Origin: Syncephalis fuscata
Taxonomy: Eukaryota > Zoopagomycota > Zoopagomycetes > Zoopagales > Piptocephalidaceae
NCBI GenBank assembly: GCA_025786725.1
Contig: JAHLTZ010000001.1
Location: 310,001-374,000 of the forward strand
DNA: 64,000 bases
Reading direction: 5' to 3'
Positions 1 to 12,586 of the stretch are shown one piece after another (positions within the stretch are counted from its first letter, which is position 1; each line of letters starts with the position of its first letter). The notes under the pieces are model-generated. The model saw nothing but the letters and a program-made list of their open reading frames with translations, did not search any database and was not told where the DNA came from. The position numbers and the translations under genes were made by a program.

Positions 1-10
1 GTATCGCCAA

Positions 11-220
11 TTAAGCATGCATATTTGATAATTCCAAACCGCAATGCTGTAGATGGATGGATGGATGGATGTATGCACCTCCTAGATGGATATATCTACT
101 TACGATGACACTTGCCGACGAACGGATGCTACCGTGCGGATGTTGTGTTTGGAAGAGGCCGCGCCAAATGGCGATCCACTGTGGTGCTGGCATTTTGCCA
201 GTATAGATTTCAATCATCAC
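11..220 (-). CDS. Possible exon(s) of an unrecognised protein near left edge
   Basis: A 69-codon open frame. A consensus donor (GTAAGTA, complement of 97-103) and an acceptor near 47 would remove an in-frame 57-nt intron, so the spliced and unspliced readings share the same end. The exon at 104-220 encodes a tryptophan-rich stretch (APQWIAIWRGLF) that I do not recognise. A GATG tetranucleotide run at about 53-71 lies inside the putative intron. This may be the end of a longer gene or chance; low confidence. Confidence 0.25.
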   Translation of the reverse strand: MMIEIYTGKMPAPQWIAIWRGLFQTQHPHGSIRSSASVIVSRYIHLGGAYIHPSIHLQHCGLELSNMHA

Positions 221-859
221 CCACTCACGCTTGATTTGTGTTGACCCAGTTCATTTTTGCCTATTTATTTTGTACAGTTGAGTTGAAACTGTAGATCATC
301 CGCTGTAATTCTTCCTTAGTTTATTGTAAATTACATTTTTACACTGTTTAATTATGCTTATGTTTAGTATACATATTTTTGTTTATTTATTATATAAGAT
401 CCGTCATGAAATTTTCTATTGGTTTTATTTGTATTTTTGTTATAGTTTTTATTACCAATATAGCCATGATGGATCTGATTTAATTTGAATCCGCCGTGAA
501 CCCATTGTAGGAAAGGATAAGTCTTGATATTAAAACAATTAAACATACAATTAATAAAAGTAAAAGTACAATAATAATGAAATTATAGTCCAATTGAAAT
601 GCTAGTTTATTATATGTTAAATGTAAATTTTACAAGAAACAAAATCATCTAACAGTAATACCATGTAGCTAATTATACATTAATATTAGCCATATATTTC
701 AGTTACTCGGTTATTTAATCGATGGCAATGTTATATTGTTATTAAAATCATACGTGTTATTGCCCATGTTAATCTGTACTCTTACACCAATAGATACATA
801 ACACTATTCTGTAACAAACTATATTCATATGCTGCTTATTAGCAATAACAATAAAACAA
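221..859. other. AT-rich intergenic interval
   Basis: I see no supported gene. The sequence is strongly AT-rich and the open frames are short and without recognisable motifs. It is the downstream flank of the dynein light chain gene that ends at 860. Confidence 0.5.
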
Positions 860-1458
860 CTAATAAAGATACGCGCCAAACACTGTAACAACACAGAACA
901 GGGAATCCTATGATACGTAGTCAATATAATTTTGCTGACTATGCTTCATTCTGAACAATACTTACATTGGCGAATGTTTCTTTAACCATTTTATCCGTGT
1001 CCATATCCCAGAAACAGCGACAGTCCATTCTAATTTCAATGCGTTAATGTATATAGTAGATTTATACAAAGTAGCATACCGTGCACCAACACCCGAGTTT
1101 TCACCGATAATCACATTTACAACGTATTTGTAGCGACTAAGGTCGAGTTCTATGAAATAACGTGCTTAGTGATGAGTCGTTTATCCATGCTATAGTATAA
1201 ATACCTTGTAGTTTGTTTTTAAGAATGTCAGCTATCTCCTTTGCCGTATCCGAGGCAGTCTCTGCATCGTAGGAAGCAGACTCTAGCTTTTCTTTCAATA
1301 GCTGCTGTATCAACGTGGTGACGACAGCCGGACGGAACCTACGCGATTATATAAGATGAGCCATGTATATGTCTGTCATCTTACTTTTGTGCAAATGTTG
1401 GTCGGATACCAACAAACCCGGAGTTGGCTTCGGTACCAGATGCTTCTGTGGTTGCCAT
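860..1458 (-). CDS. Tctex1-type dynein light chain (DYNLT2B/TCTEX1D2-like), 5 exons
   Basis: A light chain of the Tctex1 fold. DYNLT2B is a subunit of cytoplasmic dynein-2, the retrograde intraflagellar-transport motor. The translation starts at the ATG complementary to 1456-1458 (MATTEASGTEAN) and joins over four short introns. Recognisable blocks are IRPTFAQKFRPAVV, then SRYKYVVNVIIGENSGVGAR, then CRCFWDMDTDK, and finally the strand DSLFCVVTVFGAYLY before the stop at 860-862. These match DYNLT2B in order and spacing, including the C-terminal SLFCVV strand that requires splicing out an intron with donor GTAAGTATTG. The length, about 130 residues, is usual for the family. No frameshift is needed. 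Its presence argues that the organism builds, or recently built, a flagellum. Repeat A1 begins about 80 nt upstream of the start codon. Confidence 0.88.
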
Positions 1459-1534
1459 AGTTGAAATAGAAGATTCCTAATACTGTAGTGAAATAGCGGT
1501 GTATAGTATGAAAAAGGAATGGCTGGCATTACTT

Positions 1535-2490
1535 CAATCTCCTGGGGCAGTAAATCATTTTACGCAATCAATTGTAGTGATTTGATTTGATTAATTGGTG
1601 TTTAAATGATAATTCATAATAAACATTAATCAATGTAACAACATTATCATTTCCATAAAATAGAATTGATTGTAACAGAGCATTGTATTAGTGGTTGCTA
1701 TTTTAAACATTTAAATAAACAATGTAATATGCTATTTGATTTCATTGAACCACTTGAAACCGATCATTGTTGTTGTTGGCCATGTGTAGAAAGATTGATT
1801 GAATATTAATAAAAGCCATACTTGGTATCAACTTGATAGATACAATTTATTTGCTGACCATTAATGAAGCAAATGGCCTCTACCATATGCAATAATGATA
1901 GGCTGAGTGTCTTTATTAAAAGCTCTTGTGGCGACAGTTGTAACCAGAATATACGGCATGCCGTTGAGGTTACTTGAACAGGTGTTGATGTAAATAAGAG
2001 AAATAAAGACTAGGGATTGATAATGTTTTTTATTGCTGTTCAAATACGCATGCTATTTATATTGTTATATTCGGTATGAATATATAATATAGCACTAAAT
2101 AGAACAATAAATAGCAATAGAAAAATAAGAGTGAAACGAGTAAATAAAAAATGTAAAAGGCAACGTATAATAACTTCCATATATTAATTAATAAATAGAC
2201 TCATGTAGTTCAGTGTCAAAACATCAAAGCTAGCATCCTTTACTTGATTGAACTACACATTTGTTGTTCTACTAAACATGGAACTGGATGGTAAATTATA
2301 TTAAATATCAAATTATAATGCTTTCAATACTTTACAGGACCATAATATGAAGCAACATTTATCTATTTACTATATTTTATTACTAATTAATTCAATCAAA
2401 GTTGAGTGGCACTGCTCCAACAAATAACGTTTCTCAATATTAAAAACTAATTGGCGATTTATTATTTGAGTTATGGATTTTTTGTCCCCA
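1535..2490. repeat. Repeat A, copy 1 (~0.95 kb)
   Basis: Near-identical to 28552-29492 in the same orientation. Shared sequence begins at attacttcaatc and ends at gttatggattttttt. The copies differ by substitutions and many 1-nt gaps, with copy 2 usually the shorter (for example the sequences around 1770 and 1890-1990). There are no obvious terminal inverted repeats, tRNA-like promoter or transposase frame. A 60-codon minus-strand frame (1861-2043) with a hydrophobic N-terminal part survives in modified form in the second copy. Probably a non-autonomous mobile element or a segmental duplication. Confidence 0.85.
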
Positions 2491-2695
2491 TTTTAACCTA
2501 AGAGGCACAAAGTACAATAGCTCCGAGGGAATAAATTATACGTTATTTATCCACAATAAAATTAGGATATGATGGTAAAAGTCATTGGATTTAAATATTA
2601 GAAAGTAAAGCATTTATATAGCTAATGTAATCTTATCGTAGTTTTGTAATAATATTGAATGCTTATTTTGAAATTAACTTGTTTATTAAGCTAGA

Positions 2696-3384
2696 TCATC
2701 TAGAGCCGCCTACTAGGTGGCGATATGTCTGGGATATTTCATTACCAATAGATGACATAAGCTTGTGAACCCAGTAAAAGAAATTGGCCAGAAAAGCCTT
2801 GATATTAATTTTTGCATTGTTTAAAATTTCTTGAAGCTTTTGAAGAACTGTTGATAAAACACTACGCCTTCTTTGCCGCTCAACAAATGGATCTCCCATT
2901 TCCTCTGTTGTAGTATACTGTCTTGCCTCAGAAATGGCATTCACGGGACGATTTACGCGTCTTAAGCTGAGGTGCGTATTGTTAGAATTGTTCGTTGGAG
3001 TCAATAAATTGTCATTGGGATTATCCACTGGAGTCGATGAAAGAACTTCACCGTTGTTTGATAGAACAAATGGAATGCCACTGAGATCGTCCATTGGGAT
3101 CGATGACGTAGTGTTGTAGTTTTCCAATGCAGCGAATGAAAGATTACTGCCGTTGTTTGATAGAATAAATGAGATATCATCGTTGCCCTCTTGGTTTCCT
3201 AGCACAATTTCTATCATCTCACTCATATAGGTCTGGGTTGCCGTCAACGCCCTTTCGAGTTGTTCCCCCTCTAGATACTCAAAACTCGCCCCAGCCTGCG
3301 CCACGATTTCATCTGCATATTTCTATATTTAAAAGCGCGTAAGTACTATGTTATATTAGACTATCTGCTGACCTGGCCGTCCAT
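2696..3384 (-). CDS. Orphan protein, about 212 aa, short first exon
   Basis: I do not recognise this protein. The best model starts with a four-codon exon (MDGQ, ATG complementary to 3382-3384), an intron with donor GTCAGC and acceptor TATAG, then one long exon to the TGA at 2696. The N-terminal part is acidic and helical (GEQLERALTATQTYMSEM). The middle is Ser/Asn-rich and holds two copies of a FxLSNNGxxLS motif. The C-terminal ~70 residues start with a basic patch (VERQRRRSVLS) and continue as an amphipathic to hydrophobic helix (NIKAFLANFFYWVHKLMS) that could bind or cross a membrane. The flanks are AT-rich. Confidence 0.6.
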
Positions 3385-4473
3385 TACAAAAGACAAAGTG
3401 TTATATAGTAATTGGGTAACACCACAAAAACTAATGCGAATCAACTGTTTATGTTTAATGTCAGTTATTTTTTTATTTATTAGGATATTTATACTGTTGT
3501 GAGCATGTATATAATAGTCGTATTTGCTACGAATATAATAACGTAAATACACATTTAGGCCAAGACACATCTTAATATATCGACATGAATTGCTAGGGTA
3601 TACAATACTAATGCTCGTTCATTCTCGTAATATACACAAACGTCATTAGACTATTCTGGCATAAGACAGAGAGTCGTGCAATAAATAATCAATACAAACA
3701 TTAGCCCCTTTATTTAATATTATTTTAATTATTTGTTTGTCGCAATAAGATCTCATTTTATAATCGATAATAATTAATGATAAACATTAAGCCAAGGTTT
3801 TTTAACTGGAAATTTAGCCAAGCCGTTTTGTAAATCGTTCGATTTCTTGATTTTACAAGCCCAAGCACTGCACTTTGATATTTCATTCTAAAAGTTATCA
3901 TCATTGTATTCTATAATAGGCCGAAATAAGCGTAAGGAGTCATTACAAAACATACAGAATAGCTGTATTGATGTATACAGAATGGTTCTTTCTCCTTAAA
4001 ATTAATATAATTTATTATCTGCTATGATTTGTATATAATACTGCCATTTATATTTACTACAATCATATGCTTAATATAAATATGAAATAAAGCAAGCTAT
4101 TATCTAGTTGAGCATGAAATATTATCCACGTTTGATCGGATATTCAACAATAACTATAGCCAACTTTAATAATCATTATAAAAATAATCGCTTTTATAAT
4201 CCAAGATATTAATAATTTTGCAAAATAGCCACTATTCTATAAACATACATACTAGTAAAAATATTAGTAATAGTTTATTTTAAAGTTTGGTGCGCCACCT
4301 TTGCTTAATCAAGTAGATTATTTTGTGATAAAGATTAATAAGCATTTTTCTTTTTTATCAAATTTTCTTTAGCTACTCGGAATCTACGATTGCTTTAGTC
4401 ATTCCATTGCTATAGAATTTGCTTTCATAGTATTATAGCTAGCTATAACTACGCTTTGTCTTAAACTCTTACA
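3385..4473. other. AT-rich intergenic interval upstream of QNG1
   Basis: About 1.1 kb with no supported coding sequence on either strand. It separates the divergently transcribed orphan gene and QNG1 and so should contain both promoters; I see no distinctive motif. Confidence 0.5.
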
Positions 4474-5970
4474 ATGTCGTTAAATCCTGTTTTGGAGAGT
4501 GCTCAGTTTATTGCAAAGGCACGTTTATTAACCAGCTCGCTAATGACTAACCAGCGTTATTGCAGAATAGTAAGGATGTATCTGTAGATATGGATGCCGT
4601 CAAAGAAGTGGCAGCCAAAGTAAGTTTATTAGTGTCATTAGTGTTATTAAATACTTTGTATTAATACTATTTAGCTACTTTTGCAAATGGAAAAAACACC
4701 TTATACAACGGGCAATTGGAAACAGCATCCATTACATCCAAACAAGCCGACGAAGCAGCCATTGATTGGTAATTGGTCTTATTGGTATAGTAGTAGTCTA
4801 TATAACTAACTAATATGCTGATAACTTAGGATATTTATTATCGATCTATTAAATTTTTCATTCTGGAGTGATGTTGGAGAATTCTCCCTGATCGGTATAC
4901 AGTGGAGTACAACGGGCAATCGTACACAGGCTATTGGGCATTATGTGCAGCTATCAATCGCGGTAAGTCAATGCATTTGTATGTATATACACTGTCCTAA
5001 TCTAGCCGCAACATATTTAGCTATGGGCGAAGGCATTCCCATTACACAGGCCTCGTTCTACGCTAATGCTACCGACGAACAACTTTTGGCAATATTCCGA
5101 TCAAACACTTCAGAGCAGATCCATTGCCAGCTCAAAGAATTCGTGTACTGCGTGAAGCAGGTCAAGTGTTAATAAAGGCAATTAAACAACAAACTAAAAA
5201 TACTCTATTATTAACCAATCATTTAATATGATTTAGCAATTTAATGGTTCATTTGTCAATTGTATCAAAGCAGCAAATCAACAAGCATCAAATTTAGTTG
5301 ACATTATTGTTACTCGCTTTTCCGTATTTCGTGATGAATGTGATTTTAATGAACGAAAAGGTAAGTGATAGAGACAATTTATTTATTTAATAGTATAGTT
5401 ATTAATAATATACGCATTATAGTACAATTTTACAAACGAGCCCAGATTCTCGTTGCCGATCTATGGTAATGATACAAATAACGTTTATATTTTATTTATC
5501 TATTATTATAGGGCATGCTTTGATGGCAAGAACTTTGGTCAATTTAACGATATTGACTATATTACAATGTTTGCCGATTATCGGTATGACTTATATTATA
5601 TTATTGTAAATAGCTAATACATACATATATATATATATATAGTGTGCCACAATCTCTTGTCTATCTAGGATTGCTTCAATACTCAACCGAGTTACAGCAA
5701 CAGCTGGAAGCGGGTAAACCACTCGACTATGGCAGCCGACAAGAAATAGAAATACGCGGCAATAGTATCTGGGCCGTGGAACAACTACGTCAATGCATGC
5801 AAGCCACCAGGAATGTCGACCAGTCTGGCAATGACGATAATAGCCATAATAACAACAGCACACCTATTAATGCCATCTTATTAGACTTTTATCTATGGGA
5901 CTTCGCTAAAGATAATGCTGAAGCACTTTCCTTTATACCCGTCCATCGTACTCGATCTATATTTTATTAA
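4474..5970 (+). CDS. Queuosine salvage protein QNG1 (DUF2419 family), 2 frame breaks
   Basis: Queuosine 5'-phosphate N-glycosylase/hydrolase family (human C9orf64/QNG1), which releases queuine for insertion into tRNA. Collinear landmarks are LNPVLESAQFIAK, NSKDVSV, the NFSFWSDVGE block, YTGYWALCAAINR, MGEGIPITQASFYAN, FYKRAQILVADLW, FNDIDYITMFADYR, the VPQSLVYLGLLQYS block, DYGSRQEIEIRGNSIW and the C-terminal FYLWDFAKD with HRTRSIFY. About seven introns are needed. Two exons change frame: near 4886 (a CCC run) and near 5121 (a CC run). In each case restoring one base gives the family sequence, so a base is probably missing from the assembly. Introns 1 and 5 appear to use GC donors (AAAG|GCACG and AAAG|GCAAT). 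Confidence 0.88.
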
Positions 5971-6833
5971 TTGATTAATTTACCATTCACACTATAATAA
6001 ATACTTTTATTTTTACTATAACGATAGTCGTAGTCGTAGTCGTACTACCACCGCTATTACTTTGTCGGCGATAGAAAGATAAATCCATTCCATCTATAGG
6101 TCGTCGAGTTACTTATCTATTTGTAGACGGTTGTGCCACCCTATGTTAATCCAATTAGATCCATCCACTTGTAATTATTCTCTTTATCGCCATTTCCCAT
6201 TATATCAGCTCATACTTGTTGCTGCTTCTCTTCGTCGCTCGCCTTCTTTTGCAGCTTTAATTAAGTGCTTCGACTAGCGTATCGATCATAATTATATCAA
6301 TCACTTTGTTACGTGTTCAAACAAAACCAGTGTGTTGTCTTTTACGCAAGTCTCTACACACACACACTCAATAGTTAATAGTGGGCGGTTTTTCTATTTG
6401 TACCGGGGTACTACCCTTTATACACTGTGTTGTACTAGGTCATAAGACGCTTTCCTCACTCATTAGCTTGTCTATTCGCAATTATTCCTGCGCTCCTTCC
6501 TTGCACCCTTTGGTATTTCGTGTTCATACGTGCAATATACCTTTTGTTCTTGGTGTAGAGACACGCAAGTGTAGTTAGGCCCTATCTAAATCGACTTTAG
6601 TTTTTTGTAAAGTGTGGTGTGTGTGTATCAACACTGTTACTCCTTTTTTACTTCGCCTACTTTACACCACTTTTTTCTTATACTTTTTCGTTTTCAAGTT
6701 GATTCCACCAGTCTAGCAACGAACAACAGCGTTGCTATTATCGTTGGCGCATTCTTAAGCTTCTAGTGAACTGCCTTTATCTTTTGTATCTTTACTACAC
6801 GTGGTTATTGTTTATGCAACTATCAAGTACGCC
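5971..6833. promoter_or_regulatory. Upstream region and probable long leader of the PHD gene
   Basis: An interval of about 860 nt, pyrimidine-rich toward the 3' end, with a short CA run near 6356-6368. No supported gene. It contains the QNG1 3' flank and presumably the promoter and 5'UTR of the gene starting at 6834. Confidence 0.4.
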
Positions 6834-9789
6834 ATGGAGCAATCATCTGCCCCTACTGCCAGCAATGCCGGCTATAGTCGCGCGCATATTGCGGTGCTGG
6901 CCAAACGTTTAAAGGTCAATATGCAAAAGTAAGTATCTTGTACCACGGCGTCTATATCCTTCTCATAGGCGCGTATAGTATTTTACAAAAAGCCAATGCG
7001 AGTCAACGGTCGTTACACAGCAATAAGGAGAATATGGTTACTGCCACAGCCACTGCCACAAAGACAGCTACGGCAACTGTTACGCATCGACGGCCATTAG
7101 CACCAACTTCGGCCGAGAGCGGATCCAGACTTTCGGTATTACCATCTACGACATCAACAAAATCGCGGACTATTAAAAGTAAACCGCCTATGCTAACTCC
7201 GTCTTCGTCATTGGGTCTACCGTCTTCAAGTCCACAAACACCATCTTCGTCCCAGGATGAGATCCATAGCGGTAGTAAACAACAACATAAAATGGTAGTA
7301 CCATTTACCAGTCTACCGGCCAAGCATATCTACTTGCAAATGAACGCCAGTATGGAAGAATTCCCGGCTGTTAATGGACCAGCTACAGGTGAATTTATTG
7401 CTAATGGACCTATTATTACATCAGCTCCAGTGAAGCCATTAGCAGTTACGGCCAATCCATCTCCACCGGCTACTCGTAAACGCAAAGCTAGTATGAAAGA
7501 AAAAGAGTATAGTACACGGAAAAGACGGATCACGAATACCAGATCATCCAGTATAACTACACCATCTGTAGTATGGGACAGTGATGCCACAGATACAGAT
7601 ACAGAAATGGATACTATAATGACTAAACGTATGATACCATTGGTTGAAATACCAAGTACACCATCACCAGCCCGTACTAAAATGCCACTAAGTCGACAGA
7701 ATTCATTATTGGTAAGAAGATAGAAATGACCTTTATATAACTATATTACTAATATTTATTTATAGAATACAATTAATCTGGCCCATGAAATGACATCATC
7801 ATCATCATTATCATCACCTATTCATAGCCATACTCATTTATCTAATGATATACAACAACAACAACAACAACAACAAGGTAAACAATGTTCTCCAAACAAG
7901 TTAACAACAACCCCTACAACGAATAAAAAGACACCATCAACAAAGACAACATTCACACCTATTGTATCAGTGCCTAGTCGAGGCCGTCCACCCAAATTCA
8001 ATGGCACACCAGTTAAACCATATGTATCAGTTAATGTTAGTTCAAATCAATCAATTGGTGAGGTAACCCGAGTACGTGCCGTTCTAGTAACTGGTGCTTC
8101 AAACTTCAATATGAATGAACGATCATTGGATATGACCAAGGGTAAAACAACAGACACCAATCAACATAAATCAGGACAACGTTCTATGATTAAATCACGA
8201 TCATTGCCATCTTTACCACCACCACCACTTTTACCTAAATTACATTATGCTCGTAATGTACCAGTAATTGTACCGCCTGCAGTATCACCTGCTATGAAGT
8301 TAACCGCAAAGAAGAATTTACCTCGTATTATTCCATCTATTGGTCATACCCCCAGTAAGTGATATAATACCCTCTATAGTTAAATACTGATCTATGGTTA
8401 GATATTATACTGTGTCGGTATTGTCGTAAAAGCTGTAAAGGAACTCATGGCTGTACACTGCATTGGAAACACTGTGAAGTCAAAGCACTGGTCAGTATTG
8501 TCATATCTATTTATAGCAGTAGTAGTACTAACACTAATCATATTATTCTATTATAGTCAGTGGATATCAAACAGGCCAAGTTAAAACATGACGACTTCCG
8601 ATGCCCATGTATGATTCGCAAGACAGATAAAGGCGCCTATCATTTAAAACGACGTATGTCATCACAAAAGACAGAAGCCATTCGGTGCCCACAGTGTCAA
8701 TTATATGCCCATGTTGATTGTATATGGGCACTGGGACGAGCCTACTTGTCCAACTACACCTGCCCATTGTGTGAGATATCACTGACTGAGGAACAGATTG
8801 CCAACCTTCATGATACATCTCGACCTACAAAGAAGCGAGTTAAAGAATATGAGAAGCATTTAAAGCAATTACATGACATTGTCAACAATACTAATGATTG
8901 TGATAGCAAGTATTGTTTGCCATTAACTGGTTCTATGACATTGCCATCACCGTTACCACCTTTATCTTCATCAGTAACAACACCCTATTCAGGTTCTACG
9001 ACCAATTCTCTTTCATCTTCATCTAATAAGAAATCAACAAAACAGCGTGGATCTAAATTACCATCAAATACAACAATGACAGCATCGTCTATGCGATGTT
9101 TATCTACGGTCAACGAAGAAGAAGAAGAAGAAGAACAGATGAAGGAACAGAGCTATTATGAAGCCATGGATGACTATGGACTAGTAACCATTGATACAGA
9201 TGCATCTTCAAGTGACTGGATATCTGAAGATGAAGCAGCTATATTTGATGAAGGATACGACTATGATGACGATGAAGATAGTGATAACGAAGATAGTACA
9301 GCCTATCTACCATATTATCATCCAACTCAATTGGCTCAACTTGTATCAAATAGTGTTAATTCAATAGGTGATCCACATACATTGGCACCATTAGCGCTTC
9401 ATTTTAATCCACTAGATACAACAATGACATCAGATATATCAGATGATTGGTCAGATCCATTAAGTCAAGTAGAGTTATTACGTTGGTTAGATGAAGGAGA
9501 GACATCATTAACAACAACAACAACAACATCTTCAACTTGTATGATGATGTCTAATCCATGGATAGATCCACCTTCCCTCTCTTCACCCTCCTCTTCTTCT
9601 TCATTACCATTGGTTAATGACGAGATCGATGATCTTAATATGACATTGGATGAGAATAAGGAGAATATGACGATGTTGGTAAACGATACACCGTTATTAC
9701 TACCTGTAGACACGGTAAAGTCAGTTCACGAAGATATTTGGGCTCTTGATTTAGGAGAACAAATATCGGAAATGTTCAATAGTAAGTAA
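6834..9789 (+). CDS. PHD-like zinc-finger nuclear protein with AT-hook, 5 exons
   Basis: Exons 6834-6928, 6979-7711, 7766-8354, 8402-8490 and 8557-9789 join without a frame break into about 910 residues. The N-terminus has a helical patch (AHIAVLAKRLKVNMQN), followed by a long Ser/Thr/Pro-rich region containing KRKASMKEKEYSTRKRR, which looks like a nuclear localisation signal. It also has a polyglutamine run and an AT-hook (SRGRPPKF). Exon 4 encodes a Cys/His cluster (CRYCRKSCKGTHGC...HWKHC). Exon 5 begins with a PHD-type finger: CPCMI, then CPQCQLYAHVDC, then CPLCE. The C-terminal third is very acidic (DYDDDEDSDNED) and may be an activation or chromatin-contact region. A role in chromatin reading or transcription is inferred; I cannot name an orthologue. 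Confidence 0.75.
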
Positions 9790-10126
9790 CAGTTTATTTT
9801 ATTAATGAATAATTACTCATTTATATATTTGTATAGCTTATATCAATTCCGACATGATACATTAAATGGTACACTATATATCGATATATATATATATACT
9901 ATACTATATATATATACTATACTATACTATATAATACCGATGATTGTGTGCATAAAGCAATTTCAGTTTATTTTAGTTTGTTTGCTGTTTAGCGTGTATT
10001 CGTAGTTGCAATAATGCTCTTCATTATTGTTGTAAATAAATAATAGCTCTATTGTTATGTAGATTACATAGATATTGTGTATGAATGTACTTTTTATTAT
10101 GATTATGATTATTATTACGAATGCTA
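9790..10126. other. Convergent intergenic interval with AT microsatellite
   Basis: The 3' flanks of the PHD gene (+) and the Air1/2 gene (-) meet here. It contains TATA/ATAC-type simple sequence at about 9880-9935. No gene seen. Confidence 0.5.
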
Positions 10127-12027
10127 TTAATATCTACGACCATAAAATCTTTTATGTTGTTGTTGTTGTTGTTGTTGCTGCTGTTGCTGCTGTTGTATAG
10201 CCCACTATTATACCACTTATTAATAAGTTATCTATTGATTAACGCTTAATTATAACTTACATTTGGATTAGCCGCATAAGCACGTGGATTTAATCGAGAT
10301 GCTGGATGCCATGATGGAGGTGCTGGATTGTTAAAAGTAGTCATACGTCTATTTGAACTGCCCCCAATATATCCTTCCATTAAACTAGAATTACTAGGTG
10401 GATAGCGTGGTTGTGGTTGTCGTGATCGTTGATGTTGCACCGTATCATTGTTATTCGATCGATTGGATCGATGATGTGGTTGTTGTTGGTAATTCGATGT
10501 ATCATGACGTGTATATGGATGATCACGACGATGATAGTTATTGGTTGATTCAGATGAGTTATTATTCCCTGTATAAGGTGTTGATCCTCGTGAACGTCTA
10601 TCAGAATCAATACGGGCCCGTTTACGATCTGGTGGCGCGGGTAGTGTAAATGCCGATGATTCTGACATGACTCGTCTTTGTCGGGGTAAATCGCATGCCT
10701 ATTATTGTTGTTATTATTATTTTATTAGATTAAGTAGATGGATAAATACTTACATCGCCAAAATGACCTTCATCACCACAGTTATAACAGTAAATGACAA
10801 CGGGGATCTATATTTGTTTATTTTCATTTAATATTATTATATTGATATGGATACTAATATTTATAAGTACTTACCTTGTATGATGGTTCTGTAGTTATAT
10901 ATTTATAAGAACGCCAATAAGTTGGGCATATCTATATATATATATATATATCGATAGTAAGTATCTATTATATTGTGTATTTATTAATTACCTCTGTTCG
11001 ATGATTTGATGAACCACATCGATTACAACCACGATTAATTTGTGAATATGATTTTTTACAATCCTATTAAATAGAATTAGATATTAATTAACCAATTACA
11101 TATATATATATATAGTATACCTTTGATATATGACCTGGTTCATTACATCGGAAACAAACAACACCATTAAACTTGCAATCACGTCCTATATGATTAGGAT
11201 CACCACATACATTGCATACCTAGATGATACATTAAATAAATAAATACTATTTGAATTTGTATGTATAAATATTACATTTTTCTGTGGACAATCACGTCGT
11301 ATATGGCCCACTTGGTTACAAGTTTGACACACTCTTGTTTCTTTACCTTTCTCTTGAAAATAGCGTGGACGTATCTATTACAATAACCATTAGTGTCATC
11401 TATTATTTGTTATTATTAACTTACAGAAAATGCTTCTTGATCTAAATAATCAAAATCAGCTGTTGTTTCTTCAGTTACTTGATGTGCATCAATGACTTCG
11501 GTTTGAATAACATGAGTTACAGTAAGTAGTGAGGTTGCCACACTAGTGGGTGGTTCCATCAAGGCTATACTAGGCTCATCTACTATGGGTGGTGGTGGCA
11601 CAGAAGATATGACTGGTTCTATTTCTTCTTTGACTTCAGCTTTTATAGTATCATAATTAGTATAGACTTGCTCATTAGCGATGCTATCATCGCTATCACT
11701 GCTATTAACATCTTCTTTGTGATTATTAGTGCTATTTAATGGTGTAAATGCCGCTGAATAGCTATCCTTGGCCTTGGATGAACGTTGACGTAGATTGCCT
11801 GATCGATTAGCAGATACTGTGGCATGATATCGCGAATCCTCTTTACTATCTTCTTCTTTAACCAATGCTGGTGTTAAAATAGCTTGTTTACCATCACTTT
11901 CATCCTCTTCTTTAACCAATGCGTGTTCATTTAATGTTGGTGTCGATGTTAGAATAGCTTGAAGATTAGGCTTTTCATCTATTGTTGCATTAAAAAATGA
12001 CATCAACTTTTCTTTTTTAACTGCCAT
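10127..12027 (-). CDS. Air1/Air2 (ZCCHC7)-like zinc-knuckle protein, TRAMP complex
   Basis: RNA-binding subunit of the TRAMP polyadenylation complex, which feeds nuclear RNAs to the exosome. The first long exon (from ATG 12027) is acidic and disordered. Short exons then encode five CCHC knuckles: CQTCNQVGHIRRDC, CNVCGDPNHIGRDC, CFRCNEPGHISKDC, CNRCGSSNHRTEIC and CYNCGDEGHFGDAC. ICPTYWRSY follows knuckle 4; a CPxxWRxY motif at this point is characteristic of Air/ZCCHC7. The C-terminus is Ser/Asn/Arg-rich and ends in a polyglutamine exon (about 10140-10195) with HKRFYGRRY before the stop at 10127. An upstream acidic exon from ATG 12362 (MWNSRNDDDD) with an intron may be the true N-terminus. However, the frame between 12027 and 12240 is not resolved, possibly because of a missing base. 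Confidence 0.85.
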
Positions 12028-12362
12028 TGCTGATTCGTTTGTTCTTGTATTCTTTGGTTCTTGTTCTTGTTCTGGTTCTGTTCTTGTTCTTGTTTTGTTG
12101 GAGTATTCACTGTGGCTGGAATGGCTTTACGGGTGCATAATGCACATAGCTTAATAGCGTCGTTTCTACTTCACTATCCTCGCTATCTTCTTCTTTTATC
12201 ATGACCTGTATTATAGATTAGTTGGTATGAACTGCTATTTACCTGCATTCACTATCTATCGACTGCTTACGTGTTATTCGGTGATCCACCATATGTATCT
12301 TCCTCATTACGATAGTAATCGTCCGCATATTCATCGTCATCGTCATTCCTACTATTCCACAT
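12028..12362 (-). CDS. Possible 5' exons of the Air1/2-like gene
   Basis: An ATG at 12362 opens an acidic frame (MWNSRNDDDDEYADDYYRN) that ends at a GTAAGC donor near 12273. A second acidic piece (VMIKEEDSEDSEVE) follows an ACAG acceptor near 12210. The composition continues that of the exon starting at 12027, so both probably belong to the same gene. The connecting frame is interrupted between about 12060 and 12150, where a CALC motif appears in another frame. Treat as provisional. Confidence 0.4.
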
Positions 12363-12586
12363 GATATTGGTGGTTAAATTGTAATAAAAAAAAGCAACGA
12401 TATACTGCAAATCCCTTTTATTTTCTGTTAATTGATTAAATACAAATTAATAATTTAACATCAAATTATAAAATGGTATATTTTATTTTTACGTAAATTA
12501 CAACCACCATTACAACATAATAATCACATGTATTTATTGAATTAAACAGCGTTTATTATTTTACAGCATAAATGAATGAGAACCTC

